Below the pieces are notes generated by a model, which made no database searches, had not been told where the DNA came from, and saw only the letters and a program-made list of their open reading frames with translations. DNA of 64,000 nt. It comes from Neiella litorisoli. Its GTDB lineage: Bacteria > Pseudomonadota > Gammaproteobacteria > Enterobacterales > Neiellaceae. Made by a program: the position numbers and the translations under genes. Within the stretch, counting starts at the first letter, position 1, and each line of letters opens with the position of its first letter. Shown here one piece after another: positions 25,167 to 33,654 of this stretch. The stretch covers positions 39,820-103,819 of the forward strand of contig NZ_JACXAF010000018.1 in the NCBI RefSeq assembly GCF_014773395.1. Direction: 5' to 3'.

Positions 25167-26275
25167 TGCGCCAAAAATCGCTGATGGCCGCTGCGCTGGC
25201 ATTATCAATTAGCGCCTGCCAACCACCAACCAGTGACTCACCACCGACCGAGCCGAGTGATGATAATTACCAGCAGTTGCTTGCTGGTCAGTTTGGCGAT
25301 TACCAACAGGCCAATGCAAACCGGCTATTGCGCTTTCCGGAAGACCACGGCGCCCATCCCGACTTTCGCATGGAGTGGTGGTATGTCACCGCCAATCTCG
25401 AAGATCAGCTAGGAAACTGGTACGGCGTGCAGTGGACCTTGTTTCGTTCCGGCCTTGATGGCCCCAAATCCCTAGGTGACCAGCGGCAAGTCTATATGGC
25501 TCACGCGGCGCTATCGTGGCCCGGCGGCCATCATGCGATGCAAAAATATGCCCGCGCGGGGACCGGTCAAGCAGGCGTTCAAAACCCACCATTTCACGCT
25601 TGGTTAGACCATTGGCAATTACGCAGCACCAACAAGCAATCTTGGCTGCCGCTAGCCATGACAGCGGCAGACGACCAATTCAGTTTTGACCTAGTTCTCG
25701 ATAGTGATAAACCGTTAGTGCTGCAGGGCCAGCAGGGCTTTAGTGTGAAAAACACCCAAGGCTCAGGATCCTATTATTACAGCCACCCTTACCTTGAGGT
25801 CAGTGGCAAACTCAATATCGACGGTCAATCGATCGCGGTGAGCGGCTCGGCTTGGCTCGACCGAGAATGGTCGAGCCAATTTCTATTGCCATCGCAACAG
25901 GGTTGGGACTGGCTGGCGCTCCACCTTGACGATGGTGACAAGGTCATGATCTATCAACTCAGAGGGCAGCAACTAAATTCAGCTGACACCGTCAAATGGT
26001 TGAGCTGGTTTGATAGTGCAGGCAACCGCAAAGTACTGACCCGAGATTTCGAGTTAAGCGCATTGGAATACGCCACAGTGGCGCAGCGACAAATTCCGCA
26101 ACGCTGGCTGATCCGTTATGGCAAGGAACTAACGCTCGAAGCGACAGCCAAACAAGCCAATCAATGGATGGATCTGGACTACCCTTACTGGGAAGGCCCT
26201 GTCGATATTAGCGGTAGCCATGCAGGCGTTGGCTATTTAGAAATGACCGGTTATCCGCTTGGTTCAACGGACTAA
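25163..26275 (+). CDS. AttH-like lipocalin lipoprotein (CrtC/carotenoid hydratase-related)
   Basis: The start at 25163 overlaps the permease stop by 4 bases and follows AAGGAGGTGGACGA; a frame extension inside the permease is not real. The 370-residue protein has a lipobox (ALALSISAC) and then FPEDHGAHPDFRMEWWYVTANLED. It also has GSAWLDREWSSQFL and a C-terminal GVGYLEMTGY, the marks of the AttH/CrtC double-lipocalin family. It is a lipoprotein facing the periplasm and probably binds a lipid carried by the ABC partner. Confidence 0.9.
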   Translation: MMRQKSLMAAALALSISACQPPTSDSPPTEPSDDNYQQLLAGQFGDYQQANANRLLRFPEDHGAHPDFRMEWWYVTANLEDQLGNWYGVQWTLFRSGLDGPKSLGDQRQVYMAHAALSWPGGHHAMQKYARAGTGQAGVQNPPFHAWLDHWQLRSTNKQSWLPLAMTAADDQFSFDLVLDSDKPLVLQGQQGFSVKNTQGSGSYYYSHPYLEVSGKLNIDGQSIAVSGSAWLDREWSSQFLLPSQQGWDWLALHLDDGDKVMIYQLRGQQLNSADTVKWLSWFDSAGNRKVLTRDFELSALEYATVAQRQIPQRWLIRYGKELTLEATAKQANQWMDLDYPYWEGPVDISGSHAGVGYLEMTGYPLGSTD

Positions 26276-26373
26276 AATAAAATGGACAAGGGGCCAATTC
26301 AGTGACATGAATCAGGCTCCAGATAGCAGTTATATGTTATCGAATTGTTATCAATAGGTATGATTATTGAGCC

Positions 26374-26390
26374 GCTTCATGACTTGAAGC
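26374..26390. other. Inverted repeat upstream of the LacI gene
   Basis: GCTTCA and TGAAGC are separated by TGACT. It lies 100 bp after the AttH stop, without a T run. It may be a weak terminator or an operator. Confidence 0.25.
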
Positions 26391-26514
26391 TCACCGTGTT
26401 GCTCAGTGGCACTATGTACTGAATAATGACGGTGCAAAATAAAAAAATAATAAGGCGCATCCAGGCACACTGCACACAAGTGGGTCCGGTGCTATATATA
26501 CGGAATATAACTAT

Positions 26515-27519
26515 ATGGCGACCATCAAGGACGTTGCCAAGCTCGCGGGTGTTTCAAAAGCCACTGTATCGCGAGTACTCAACGGCAACGAGCGTGTTTC
26601 TCAGGTAGCACGCGACAAAGTAAAACAGGCCATGAGCGATCTTGGCTACAAACCGAGCGCTCTGGCGCAAGCATTAGCAACGAATCGTTCACGTACCATT
26701 GGTATGGTGGTGAGCGACTTATCAGGCCCTTTCTTCGGTCCCATCATGAAAAGCGCTGAGCGGGTTATCCGCGATGCTGGTTTTCAGCTTGTGGTGACCA
26801 ACGGCCATGGCCAAGCGGACCGCGAACGCGAAGCCATTGAGTTCATGACCAACCGGCCAGTTGATGCCCTGATCTTGACGGTATTTGGTTTTCCCGAAGA
26901 AGAAATCGTCGAACTACATCGCAATGGCACCCCCATTGTGTTGCTCAACCGCCACATCCCAGGCTTTGAGGACAACTGCATCTACCTTGACAATGAGCAA
27001 GGTGGTTACCTAGCCACCAAGCGCATGTTGGAGCTGGGGCATACCCGCATTGCTTTTCTCGCAGGTCACTTTACTCACCATGACAGCGTCGAGCGACTCG
27101 AAGGTTATCAGCGTGCACTGGCCGAGTTTGGCGTGCCATTCCGGCAGGAGTTAGTGTTCGATGACGACTACAACGAAGATGGCGGCCGCCGCATGTGTCA
27201 AAAGCTGTTGAACCTGAAGCGTGAGTTCACAGCGATGTTTTGCGGCAATGATCTAATCGCCATCGGCGCGCGCGACATTCTTAATCAAAACGGCTTGCTG
27301 CACGGCACTTGCATGGTCGGTTTTGATGATGTCACCTTTGCTCGCTACCTCAACCCGTCACTCAGTAGCGTATTCTTCCCCGTGGAAGAAATGGGCGAGC
27401 GAGCTGGTCATATGGCGTTAGCCATGGCCGGTCAGCGCAGTGAATCAGTCGGCCACATTTTGCAACCAAAGCTGATCGAGCGGCAGTCGTTGTGCCCTCT
27501 TGCTACAACATCCGATTAA
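26515..27519 (+). CDS. LacI-family transcriptional regulator
   Basis: The protein has 334 residues. MATIKDVAKLAGVSKATVSRVLNGNERVS is a complete LacI-type helix-turn-helix, followed by the hinge YKPSALAQALATNRSRTIGMVV and a periplasmic-binding-protein-like sensor domain (VDALILTVFG, GHTRIAFLAGH, FCGNDLIAIGA, GFDDVTFARYLNPSLSSV). It is expected to bind a sugar. The nearest plus-strand gene after it is an unknown lipoprotein, not a sugar gene, so the regulon is not evident. The Shine-Dalgarno signal is weak. Confidence 0.93.
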   Translation: MATIKDVAKLAGVSKATVSRVLNGNERVSQVARDKVKQAMSDLGYKPSALAQALATNRSRTIGMVVSDLSGPFFGPIMKSAERVIRDAGFQLVVTNGHGQADREREAIEFMTNRPVDALILTVFGFPEEEIVELHRNGTPIVLLNRHIPGFEDNCIYLDNEQGGYLATKRMLELGHTRIAFLAGHFTHHDSVERLEGYQRALAEFGVPFRQELVFDDDYNEDGGRRMCQKLLNLKREFTAMFCGNDLIAIGARDILNQNGLLHGTCMVGFDDVTFARYLNPSLSSVFFPVEEMGERAGHMALAMAGQRSESVGHILQPKLIERQSLCPLATTSD

Positions 27520-27538
27520 CATTTCTATCATCATTTCA

Positions 27539-27572
27539 GCCGTCACTGTGGCATTCATCGTCAGGTGACGGC
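27539..27572 (+). terminator. Hairpin after the LacI gene
   Basis: GCCGTCAC (27539-27546) pairs with GTGACGGC (27565-27572) over an 18-base loop. It is followed by AAAATCATCG and not a T run, so termination is uncertain. Confidence 0.35.
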
Positions 27573-27613
27573 AAAATCATCGTTCAACAACTTAGAACAA
27601 CAACGGAGCCAGG

Positions 27614-28696
27614 ATGGTCCAACTCACTCGGTTAACGTCGCTGTTAGCAGGGGCCGTGATGCTGCTATCTGGATGCAGTCAAATCGGCGCCAGCCGCCTG
27701 CAAAGCGATAATATCAGTTACATCAGCGCGATTTCTGATGCCACCAAAGAACAAATGCTGTCGAATGTCGTGCGTATCCGCTACATGGATATTCCGGTAT
27801 TTTTGGATGTCAGTTCAGTACTCACGCAATATAGCTACGGTGGCAACGCTTCGGCAGGTTATTTGAGTGACAATGGCTTTACCGGCAGCTCGGTCAATGC
27901 CGGTGTCGGCGGCCAGTACTCAGAGCGCCCCACCATCACCTTCCTGCCGCTCAGCGGCCATGAATTTGCCATGCGCATGATGCGGCCAATTCCGGTTGAT
28001 TTTGTCTTTGCCATCGCCCAAGGCGGCTGGCCAGTGGACGTATTGATGAGTGCCGGTTTGCAACAACTAAACGACGTTGAAAACATGTCGTTTGGCATTT
28101 CCAAAAATCATCGATCAGCAGCACAAGGCGAGCAATATCAGTCGGATTTAGAAGATTACCAACGCTTTCAGCATGTCCTGCAGTTGATCATTGATTTGGG
28201 TAATGAGGGCGCTTTTGAAGTGCGTAATATTGGCGCAAGTAAGCAAATGCAGCTGATATTCGAACCAAACCCCGATGAAGAGCATGCTGCTGCAATTGCT
28301 GAGCTAAAAAACCAGTTATCGCTTGATCCCAATCGCAACAGCTTCTTGATCACCTCGAAGCAAACTTCCCGCTCTGATCAAGAAATCACCGTGAAGACTC
28401 GCGGTTTGCTGCCAATTATGTCTGTCATGTCCAGAGGTATTGTGATCCCTTCGGCCCACCAGCATGCGGTGGTGAATACCCATATTGACCCGCAGAATTT
28501 ACCGATGACCATTCATAGCTCGGTGGACTACCCCAGCGATGCGTATCTTGCCATTTCTTATCGTGAACACTGGTTTTATATTCGCGATGATGACATCACC
28601 AGTAAGCGATATTTCGGCTTGATGATGTATCTCTACAACATTCAAGCTTCCCCTAAATCACAACAAGCGCCGTTGCTGACCTTACCTGCTGGCTAA
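27614..28696 (+). CDS. Lipoprotein of unknown function
   Basis: The protein has 360 residues with a lipoprotein signal (LTSLLAGAVMLLSGCSQ). The mature part starts with SDNISYISAISDATKEQMLSNVVRIRYMDIPVFLDVSSVLTQYSY, followed by a glycine-rich beta segment and an alpha/beta part. It resembles lipoproteins of the same length in marine gammaproteobacteria and in type VI or phage-type settings, but I do not recognise a named family. It is placed between a LacI regulator and flgP and ends with a strong terminator. It is probably anchored to the outer membrane. Confidence 0.7.
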   Translation: MVQLTRLTSLLAGAVMLLSGCSQIGASRLQSDNISYISAISDATKEQMLSNVVRIRYMDIPVFLDVSSVLTQYSYGGNASAGYLSDNGFTGSSVNAGVGGQYSERPTITFLPLSGHEFAMRMMRPIPVDFVFAIAQGGWPVDVLMSAGLQQLNDVENMSFGISKNHRSAAQGEQYQSDLEDYQRFQHVLQLIIDLGNEGAFEVRNIGASKQMQLIFEPNPDEEHAAAIAELKNQLSLDPNRNSFLITSKQTSRSDQEITVKTRGLLPIMSVMSRGIVIPSAHQHAVVNTHIDPQNLPMTIHSSVDYPSDAYLAISYREHWFYIRDDDITSKRYFGLMMYLYNIQASPKSQQAPLLTLPAG

Positions 28697-28722
28697 AGCC
28701 AAGCAACTCGCAAGCAAAAAAA

Positions 28723-28742
28723 GAGCTGCCGATTGGCAGCTC
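28723..28742. terminator. Terminator between the lipoprotein gene and flgP
   Basis: Stem GAGCTGCC / GGCAGCTC with loop GATT. An A run precedes it (28716-28722), so it ends flgP on the minus strand, and TGTTGCTTT follows for the plus strand. Confidence 0.85.
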
Positions 28743-28775
28743 TGTTGCTTTGTGAGTGGGCCAAAATCATAGCCA

Positions 28776-29237
28776 CTAGTAATAATGAACGTCTTTAATA
28801 CGGCGGGGCTTATTGACGGAACGAGTGATCTGATAAACCCGCTCCATATCCAATTCCATTTCGGTGGCGTAGTTGTCGCCAACCGGATAGCTGCGAACCA
28901 CTCGGGCTCCGCGAATCAAGCCATCAACCTTCGACTTGATGCCATCGTCAACCACCACCATATCGGCCACCGTCGCTTTACCTTGCAGGCGCTGACCATA
29001 GACTTGCTCTGCCAGCTCGCGATAGGCCTCCAACTTGGATGCTTTCATCGCCCGAAGTGATTTGGCATTGTAATCTGCGCCCTGCTGAACGCTGATCGGC
29101 GCATAACCCACAGCGCTGAGCACCGGATAAACATCGGGCTCAACGTATTCGTATTCGACCTCTTTCTCATACGCGGTATCAAAGGATGAACAAGCCGTCA
29201 TCGCCAGCGTAGCGAACAACATTAACCACAGCTTCAT
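28776..29237 (-). CDS. flgP: Flagellar outer-membrane lipoprotein FlgP
   Basis: The ATG at 29237 overlaps the flgO stop by 4 bases and has GGAGG six bases before it; a TTG two codons earlier is not needed. The 153-residue protein has a lipobox (FATLAMTAC), then SAVGYAPISVQQG and an LPP20-type domain with KLEAYRELAEQVYGQRLQG. It is characteristic of FlgP, an outer-membrane protein needed for polar flagellar motility in Vibrio. It is expressed with flgO from a sigma-54 promoter. Confidence 0.9.
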   Translation of the reverse strand: MKLWLMLFATLAMTACSSFDTAYEKEVEYEYVEPDVYPVLSAVGYAPISVQQGADYNAKSLRAMKASKLEAYRELAEQVYGQRLQGKATVADMVVVDDGIKSKVDGLIRGARVVRSYPVGDNYATEMELDMERVYQITRSVNKPRRIKDVHYY

Positions 29238-29887
29238 AACCAACCTCCGTCGTCATTCTCTGCACTGTTGTTATTTGATGGCGGCGCGTCAGGCTCTGAT
29301 CGCACTAACGAACCATGCTCCATCCGCAGCGCCTGATGGTCGGTCTTTTTAATCGGCTCTTTGGACAAGGCTTGATTCGGGACAAAGCCTTGCGCCGTTG
29401 CCACCACAATTTTCGTTTCCGCAGCAAACATTCGGACGTTCACCATCATGCCTTGCGGCACCGCGCTGTAGGTTCCGGTAAGGATGTAGTCAATTTCAAA
29501 ACTTCCGGTAAGTTCCTCATAATCGCGACTCAGGGCAAAATCGCCTTCATCGGTCACCTTGATGTAACCCGGCGCTTTGTACTCAATTACTCGATAACCA
29601 TTGGCCTGAAGATGATGAATAAAACTCTCGGCCATTTGGTTGCCCAGTTCACTGGTTTTTTGCAGACTTTTTAATTCAACGAATGACGTCACTGCGATAG
29701 GCGTCTCAAGAGTGACGAACTTTCGGGTGGCAAGCAGTTGCCGGGCCATGTCATCAATCGCTCCAACCAACTGAGTTGGCTCTTGGTCGCTATAGGTAAT
29801 GATGGGCTCGGGCTCAGGCAGCGGCTGACTTGCGCAACTCGCCAGTCCCCAAACCGCCAATGATGCTATTAATAAACGTTTATTCAC
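29234..29887 (-). CDS. flgO: Flagellar outer-membrane lipoprotein FlgO
   Basis: The protein has 217 residues with lipobox LAVWGLASC. LVGAIDDMARQLLATRKFVTLETPIAVTSFVELKSLQKTSELG and FEIDYILTGTYSAVPQGMMVNVRMF belong to the FlgO domain. FlgO works with FlgP and FlgT around the outer-membrane base of sodium-driven polar flagella. The gene precedes flgP with a 4-base overlap. The C-terminal tail (APPSNNNSAENDDGGWL) is low-complexity. Confidence 0.9.
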   Translation of the reverse strand: MNKRLLIASLAVWGLASCASQPLPEPEPIITYSDQEPTQLVGAIDDMARQLLATRKFVTLETPIAVTSFVELKSLQKTSELGNQMAESFIHHLQANGYRVIEYKAPGYIKVTDEGDFALSRDYEELTGSFEIDYILTGTYSAVPQGMMVNVRMFAAETKIVVATAQGFVPNQALSKEPIKKTDHQALRMEHGSLVRSEPDAPPSNNNSAENDDGGWL

Positions 29888-29949
29888 CCTTCAATCCTCA
29901 TGCCACAGGCAGAAACTTGCCACTGTGATGGTTCTTCGTGGTTAGTTCA

Positions 29950-29963
29950 GCAAAATCCGTGCC
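29950..29963 (-). promoter_or_regulatory. Sigma-54 promoter for flgO-flgP
   Basis: On the minus strand the sequence is GGCACGGATTTTGC, with GG and GC ten bases apart, as RpoN requires. It matches GGCACG-N4-TTGC and lies 63 bp upstream of the flgO start. Confidence 0.8.
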
Positions 29964-29997
29964 GCCAAGAGTGACAAGTTTCCGTCAGAAAGCAGTC

Positions 29998-30011
29998 GGC
30001 ACTAATTTTGC
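29998..30011 (+). promoter_or_regulatory. Sigma-54 promoter for flgT
   Basis: GGCACTAATTTTGC has the GG-N10-GC spacing and the TTGC block of RpoN promoters. It lies about 88 bp upstream of the flgT start, back to back with the flgO promoter. Confidence 0.78.
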
Positions 30012-30098
30012 TTAGCTCTTTCATCAGATAATGGAGACAAGCCAAGGCGGGTCATTTTGACGCCTTGGCGCTGAGATTCAAACCTAAGCTAAACATGA

Positions 30099-31343
30099 AT
30101 GAGCGACGCAATGAGTAACCCCATGAGCATCCACCGACTAGCCCAACAAATCGCTGCCGTTACCAGTATGCTGGGCAAGGTTTGCTTCGCTCTGGGCTTG
30201 CTGCTGAGCTATCCTGCCGCGGCGCAATGGTATGAAGCCGAGGGCTCTGCGCCAATCATTGCCAACAACATCGAGCGCGCTAAAGAGCATGCAGTGAAAG
30301 AAGCGGTAAAGTCCGCCATATTGTTTGCCGGCGCCTCAGTTTCCAGCATTCAACAAGTTGAAAATGGCACGCTGACCCAAGATTCCATTTCTTATCAAAG
30401 TAACGGCGAGTTGGTTGGCTTAGAAGTACTTTCTCAGACCACTGTCGGCGATACCCTAACCGTGCGTATCCGAGCGGAGATCTTCGCTGAAGCACAGTGT
30501 GCGAACAGTGGCCTCAGTCACACCCTGACCATTGCCCGCTTCCCTCTTGCTCATCGCCAACAGGCCGCGCATGGCGGGATCTATGATATCGGCGGCGCGC
30601 TGAGCAAAGTCATGCACAGTTCATTTCAAGAAACCAGCACGCAGGTCAAAAGTCATTTATGGCTCGATGAAGTGCTGGCCTACGATCCATCACAATTAAC
30701 CACCATTCCCGAAGTCGATGAGTTAGCAAGGACGCTGGCCCGTCGCTCCAATAGCCAATTTGTGCTGGTTGGCCAAATTCGCGATATTAGCGTGAGTCAG
30801 GAGCAATCGCTTAATCTGAAGTTTTGGACCTACGAGCCCAAGCCTCGCTCGTTGTCGCTAGAGCTCGATTTATTAGACGGAATGACCGGCGAACTGGTCA
30901 AACGTTTTCGCTACCGCGATCAGGTGTTATGGGACTTTCCGCCGGAACAAGTAGTCGATCCGTTCTCAGCAGATTTTTGGCAAAGTGATTACGGCAAGGC
31001 ATGGGGGCAACTGTTGAGCGATGCTCAGAACGACATCGAAACAGCTCTGTCATGCTCACCAAGCATTGCCAATATCATTAACCGTCAAGATGGCGGCGTG
31101 ATCGTCAATATGGGTTCGCAAGATGGCATTGTCCGTGGTCAAACAGCCAAACTAACCCGCATGACAACCTTTATGGATCCGTTTGGCAAAGTGAAAACCA
31201 GCTTTGATGCATCGCCCATTGAACTGGTAGTAAGTGCGGTTGAGGCGCGCCAAGCTTATTTAACAGCAAAGCGCTCCTCTGATTTGGCTAACGTCAGTAT
31301 TAATGACGTGGTGATGTTCAACGCGCTGAAGCCCGAATGGTGA
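30099..31343 (+). CDS. flgT: Flagellar H-ring protein FlgT
   Basis: The protein has up to 414 residues; the start may instead be the ATG at 30111 or 30123. A signal sequence (VCFALGLLLSYPAAA) is cut before QWYEAEGSAPI. NNIERAKEHAVKEAVKSAILFAGASVSS is the conserved N-terminal FlgT domain. A middle domain has QFVLVGQIRDISV, and the C-terminal domain has VNMGSQDGIVRGQ. FlgT forms the H ring around the basal body of sodium-driven motors and helps place the stator. It is divergent from flgO-flgP with paired sigma-54 promoters. Confidence 0.9.
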   Translation: MSDAMSNPMSIHRLAQQIAAVTSMLGKVCFALGLLLSYPAAAQWYEAEGSAPIIANNIERAKEHAVKEAVKSAILFAGASVSSIQQVENGTLTQDSISYQSNGELVGLEVLSQTTVGDTLTVRIRAEIFAEAQCANSGLSHTLTIARFPLAHRQQAAHGGIYDIGGALSKVMHSSFQETSTQVKSHLWLDEVLAYDPSQLTTIPEVDELARTLARRSNSQFVLVGQIRDISVSQEQSLNLKFWTYEPKPRSLSLELDLLDGMTGELVKRFRYRDQVLWDFPPEQVVDPFSADFWQSDYGKAWGQLLSDAQNDIETALSCSPSIANIINRQDGGVIVNMGSQDGIVRGQTAKLTRMTTFMDPFGKVKTSFDASPIELVVSAVEARQAYLTAKRSSDLANVSINDVVMFNALKPEW

Positions 31344-31350
31344 TTCCAGC

Positions 31351-31372
31351 GCCAGTGCCAGTGCCAGTGCCA
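31351..31372. repeat. Tandem hexamer GCCAGT, 3.7 copies
   Basis: Perfect GCCAGT repeats fill most of the 29 bp between the convergent flgT and membrane-protein genes. They abut the stop of the membrane-protein gene, so length changes could alter its 3' end. Confidence 0.8.
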
Positions 31373-32038
31373 TTATGCTGTGCGCTGACTGCGCAAATAG
31401 GCGAGCACGGCGATGATAAACAAGTAAGGCACCGCCAATTCCATTGACTCTTCCACTAGGCTGGCAACCTTGTCTACTTCTGGCGAAATATCAGCAATGC
31501 CCCAGCCGCGCAACTTCCGGCCCAGCCCGTCGAGCGACTTGGATACCACCAAAAACGTGCCGGCAAAGCCAATGCTCCAAATCACCGGATCCCAGCGGAA
31601 ACTAAATACCTTTGCGATAAAGGCTTTACTGTGACGGCGGACAATTGTAATCAGGGCAAACAAAATAAAGCCTAAAATGACCGCGCTAACCAGCTTACCC
31701 ATAATGCTGACGTCGGGGCTAAAAAAGAACTTACTCTTGAGCACGCCAACATTAGTAAAGGCTTTATCAAAGTCCATTTCCCGCGCCGCAAACGACACCA
31801 AAACCACAGAAAAGTACCAATATTTTTTCACATAATCGCTGCCGCCAGCTTTTGCCATAACCGCCACACACAGCAAATAGCCAAACGCCGATAAGGCTTC
31901 GATCGGGCCATGTTCACGCATCAACATTTTCTGCGCCGCAGGCTCAAGAGAAACAGCAACAAAAAACACCAGAGTTGCCACGGCGACAACAGCGGCAATC
32001 GCCCAATAAAACGGTCGGTTCATCATAGAATCACTCAT
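31373..32038 (-). CDS. Multi-pass membrane protein, unknown
   Basis: I use the ATG at 32038 (MSDSMMNRPFYW), though 32026 is possible. It has about 221 residues and six likely membrane segments, for example WAIAAVVAVATLVFFVAVSL, GYLLCVAVMA, VSAVILGFILFALITIV, WSIGFAGTFLVVS and AVPYLFIIAVLAYL. A conserved-looking VASLVEESMELAVPY precedes the last helix. I do not recognise a family. It is convergent with flgT and has no clear partner. Confidence 0.6.
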   Translation of the reverse strand: MSDSMMNRPFYWAIAAVVAVATLVFFVAVSLEPAAQKMLMREHGPIEALSAFGYLLCVAVMAKAGGSDYVKKYWYFSVVLVSFAAREMDFDKAFTNVGVLKSKFFFSPDVSIMGKLVSAVILGFILFALITIVRRHSKAFIAKVFSFRWDPVIWSIGFAGTFLVVSKSLDGLGRKLRGWGIADISPEVDKVASLVEESMELAVPYLFIIAVLAYLRSQRTA

Positions 32039-32263
32039 ATCAGTGAATGCACAGGGATCATCGCTGTGCCAGAGAAAAAGCTGTCGCAAGCTTAGGGAGA
32101 TAACAAAGGGATGTCCACTACACCGGTGCTAAAACGTTGCAATTAACCAAGCAATAACCAGAGCAACTACAGCAAGTTATACATTGATAACAATGGCCAC
32201 CAAAGCTGCATTTTCAATTTCGTCGCTGTATAATCCTGCCGCCTATCCAACGCATTCGCGCAA

Positions 32264-32339
32264 GTCCCCATAGTTCAACTGGATAGAACAGTCGCCTCCT
32301 AAGCGATCGATCCAGGTTCGAGTCCTGGTGGGGACGCCA
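32264..32339 (+). tRNA. tRNA-Arg (anticodon CCT)
   Basis: Acceptor arm GTCCCCA / TGGGGAC, D-arm with TTCAACTGGATAGAAC, anticodon loop CTCCTAA (CCT), T-loop GTTCGAGTC and an encoded CCA end. A promoter -10 TATAAT at 32229-32234 with a GC-rich stretch after it lies upstream; the -35 is poor. It decodes AGG. Confidence 0.96.
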
Positions 32340-32346
32340 TCAATGC

Positions 32347-32964
32347 TCAACCACCTCTCTTCGCTACCTCCAGCGCTTGTTGCACTTTCATCTCATGCTG
32401 AGCCTGCCATTGTGCCAACGTCATAGCGCTTTCTTGTTGGTATTTGGCTCTTGCTTTCTGCAGTGTTTCGGTCGCAATATCTTTTGGGATGGCGGCGATG
32501 CCCTCGCAATCAGCCACCATGATGTCGCCTGTTGCTATCTGCACGCCGCCGCATGTAATCGGTTGGGCCAATTCAAAGAACTGTTGCTTCTTACCCGGTA
32601 CTGGAAACACGCCTTTGGCGTAAACCGGAAATGCCATGTCAGTGATTTCCACTAAATCTCGGATCACCCCATCTACGATAAACCCGTGGATGCCGCGTTG
32701 CTGGGCGATAGCGCAAACGTTGCCACCGGCAACTGCTCGGGCGCAGTCAACCCCATCAACGACAATAATTGAGCCTTCGGGCGCTTGATAAATAGCGGCA
32801 TGGAGCATCAGGTGATCGCCAGGCGCCAGCTGCACTGTGTAAGCGGGGCCTGCAATTCGGGGCATGTTAGACCATAAAGGCCGAATCGATGGCTCCAAAA
32901 ACTGTCGGCCATCGAGAACATTGGCGTACTCTGTGGTTGCTAGCTCGGCAAATTGGCTGCTCAT
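32347..32964 (-). CDS. RraA-like / HMG-CHA aldolase family protein
   Basis: The protein has 205 residues. The core GGNVCAIAQQRGIHGFIVDGVIRD has the glycine-rich loop and the Arg-Asp pair that bind pyruvate and metal in 4-hydroxy-4-methyl-2-oxoglutarate aldolases. IAGPAYTVQLAPGDHLMLHAAIYQAPEGSIIVVD is the N-terminal family block. The protein is longer than the RNase E regulator RraA (about 160) and its catalytic residues are present, so an aldolase or oxaloacetate decarboxylase is more likely. An AGGAGTGCAACC site precedes the ATG. It faces tRNA-Arg tail-on. Confidence 0.8.
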   Translation of the reverse strand: MSSQFAELATTEYANVLDGRQFLEPSIRPLWSNMPRIAGPAYTVQLAPGDHLMLHAAIYQAPEGSIIVVDGVDCARAVAGGNVCAIAQQRGIHGFIVDGVIRDLVEITDMAFPVYAKGVFPVPGKKQQFFELAQPITCGGVQIATGDIMVADCEGIAAIPKDIATETLQKARAKYQQESAMTLAQWQAQHEMKVQQALEVAKRGG

Positions 32965-32994
32965 GGTTGCACTCCTGCTTGAGATTGTTGTGGC

Positions 32995-33468
32995 CTAGTT
33001 ATATTGACCGGCGGTAATAAATTCGCCAAAGGATTCACACCAAACAATCACCGTAGAGTACTGCGATACGTCAATGTCATCAGGGATCTGAACAGCAAAA
33101 TTATCGAACGTTGTTACGTCGCCGACCATCACCATACGGTGCTTCTGTTGTTCAAACGCAGCTTCAGTTTCAACGAATTCTGGCGCTAGATACAGTTTGT
33201 AATCAGGCCCCGGCGCTAACTTGCCTGCAAAGCTGATCCAATCCGGCCCGATTGCGACTTGCCCTTCGCCCCAGTGCAAAAAATCACTATCTTGCAAATT
33301 ACGAGTGAACTGAGCGCTATAAGTAGCCTGCTGCGACAGCTGTTGGATCTGCGCATGACTTGGAGCTGCAGGCGCGGTCAAAATCGGCAAAGCATAGATT
33401 CCAGCGGCAAAGCCCGCAAAAGCCACCAAACCGTGGCTCGCCAACAACATAATCCTTGGTATTTTCAT
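32995..33468 (-). CDS. DM13-domain membrane-anchored protein
   Basis: The ATG at 33468 (MKIPRIMLLASH) has AAGGA at good spacing; one three codons earlier overlaps that site. It has 157 residues, an N-terminal anchor or signal (GLVAFAGFAAGIYALPIL) and then a DM13 domain ending in YSTVIVWCESFGEFITAGQY. DM13 domains are proposed to take part in redox or electron transfer, with the single conserved cysteine seen here. It lies 30 bp upstream of the RraA-like gene on the same strand and may be co-transcribed. Confidence 0.8.
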   Translation of the reverse strand: MKIPRIMLLASHGLVAFAGFAAGIYALPILTAPAAPSHAQIQQLSQQATYSAQFTRNLQDSDFLHWGEGQVAIGPDWISFAGKLAPGPDYKLYLAPEFVETEAAFEQQKHRMVMVGDVTTFDNFAVQIPDDIDVSQYSTVIVWCESFGEFITAGQYN

Positions 33469-33654
33469 CTCGAACATCCTTACCTTACTCCTGTAATAAC
33501 AATGGCTTCATTCACCCACCGAGTCGACTGTGGCACAACTTTGCCACGGTTTTAAGCGTCGATCTGCTATCAATGTTGGCTTGCAAACAAACTGTGAAAT
33601 ACAATCAATCGTCTTTTAATTACCTATTTGCGCTACGTCGGAGCAAACAACAAC

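Noticed and set aside
31351..31372. Short tandem repeats as a CRISPR-like array
   Set aside because: Units are six bases with no spacers, and no cas genes are present.
32264..32339. tRNA-Arg as an integration site
   Set aside because: No integrase, direct repeat of the tRNA end or foreign block follows; the next gene is an ordinary RraA-like enzyme.
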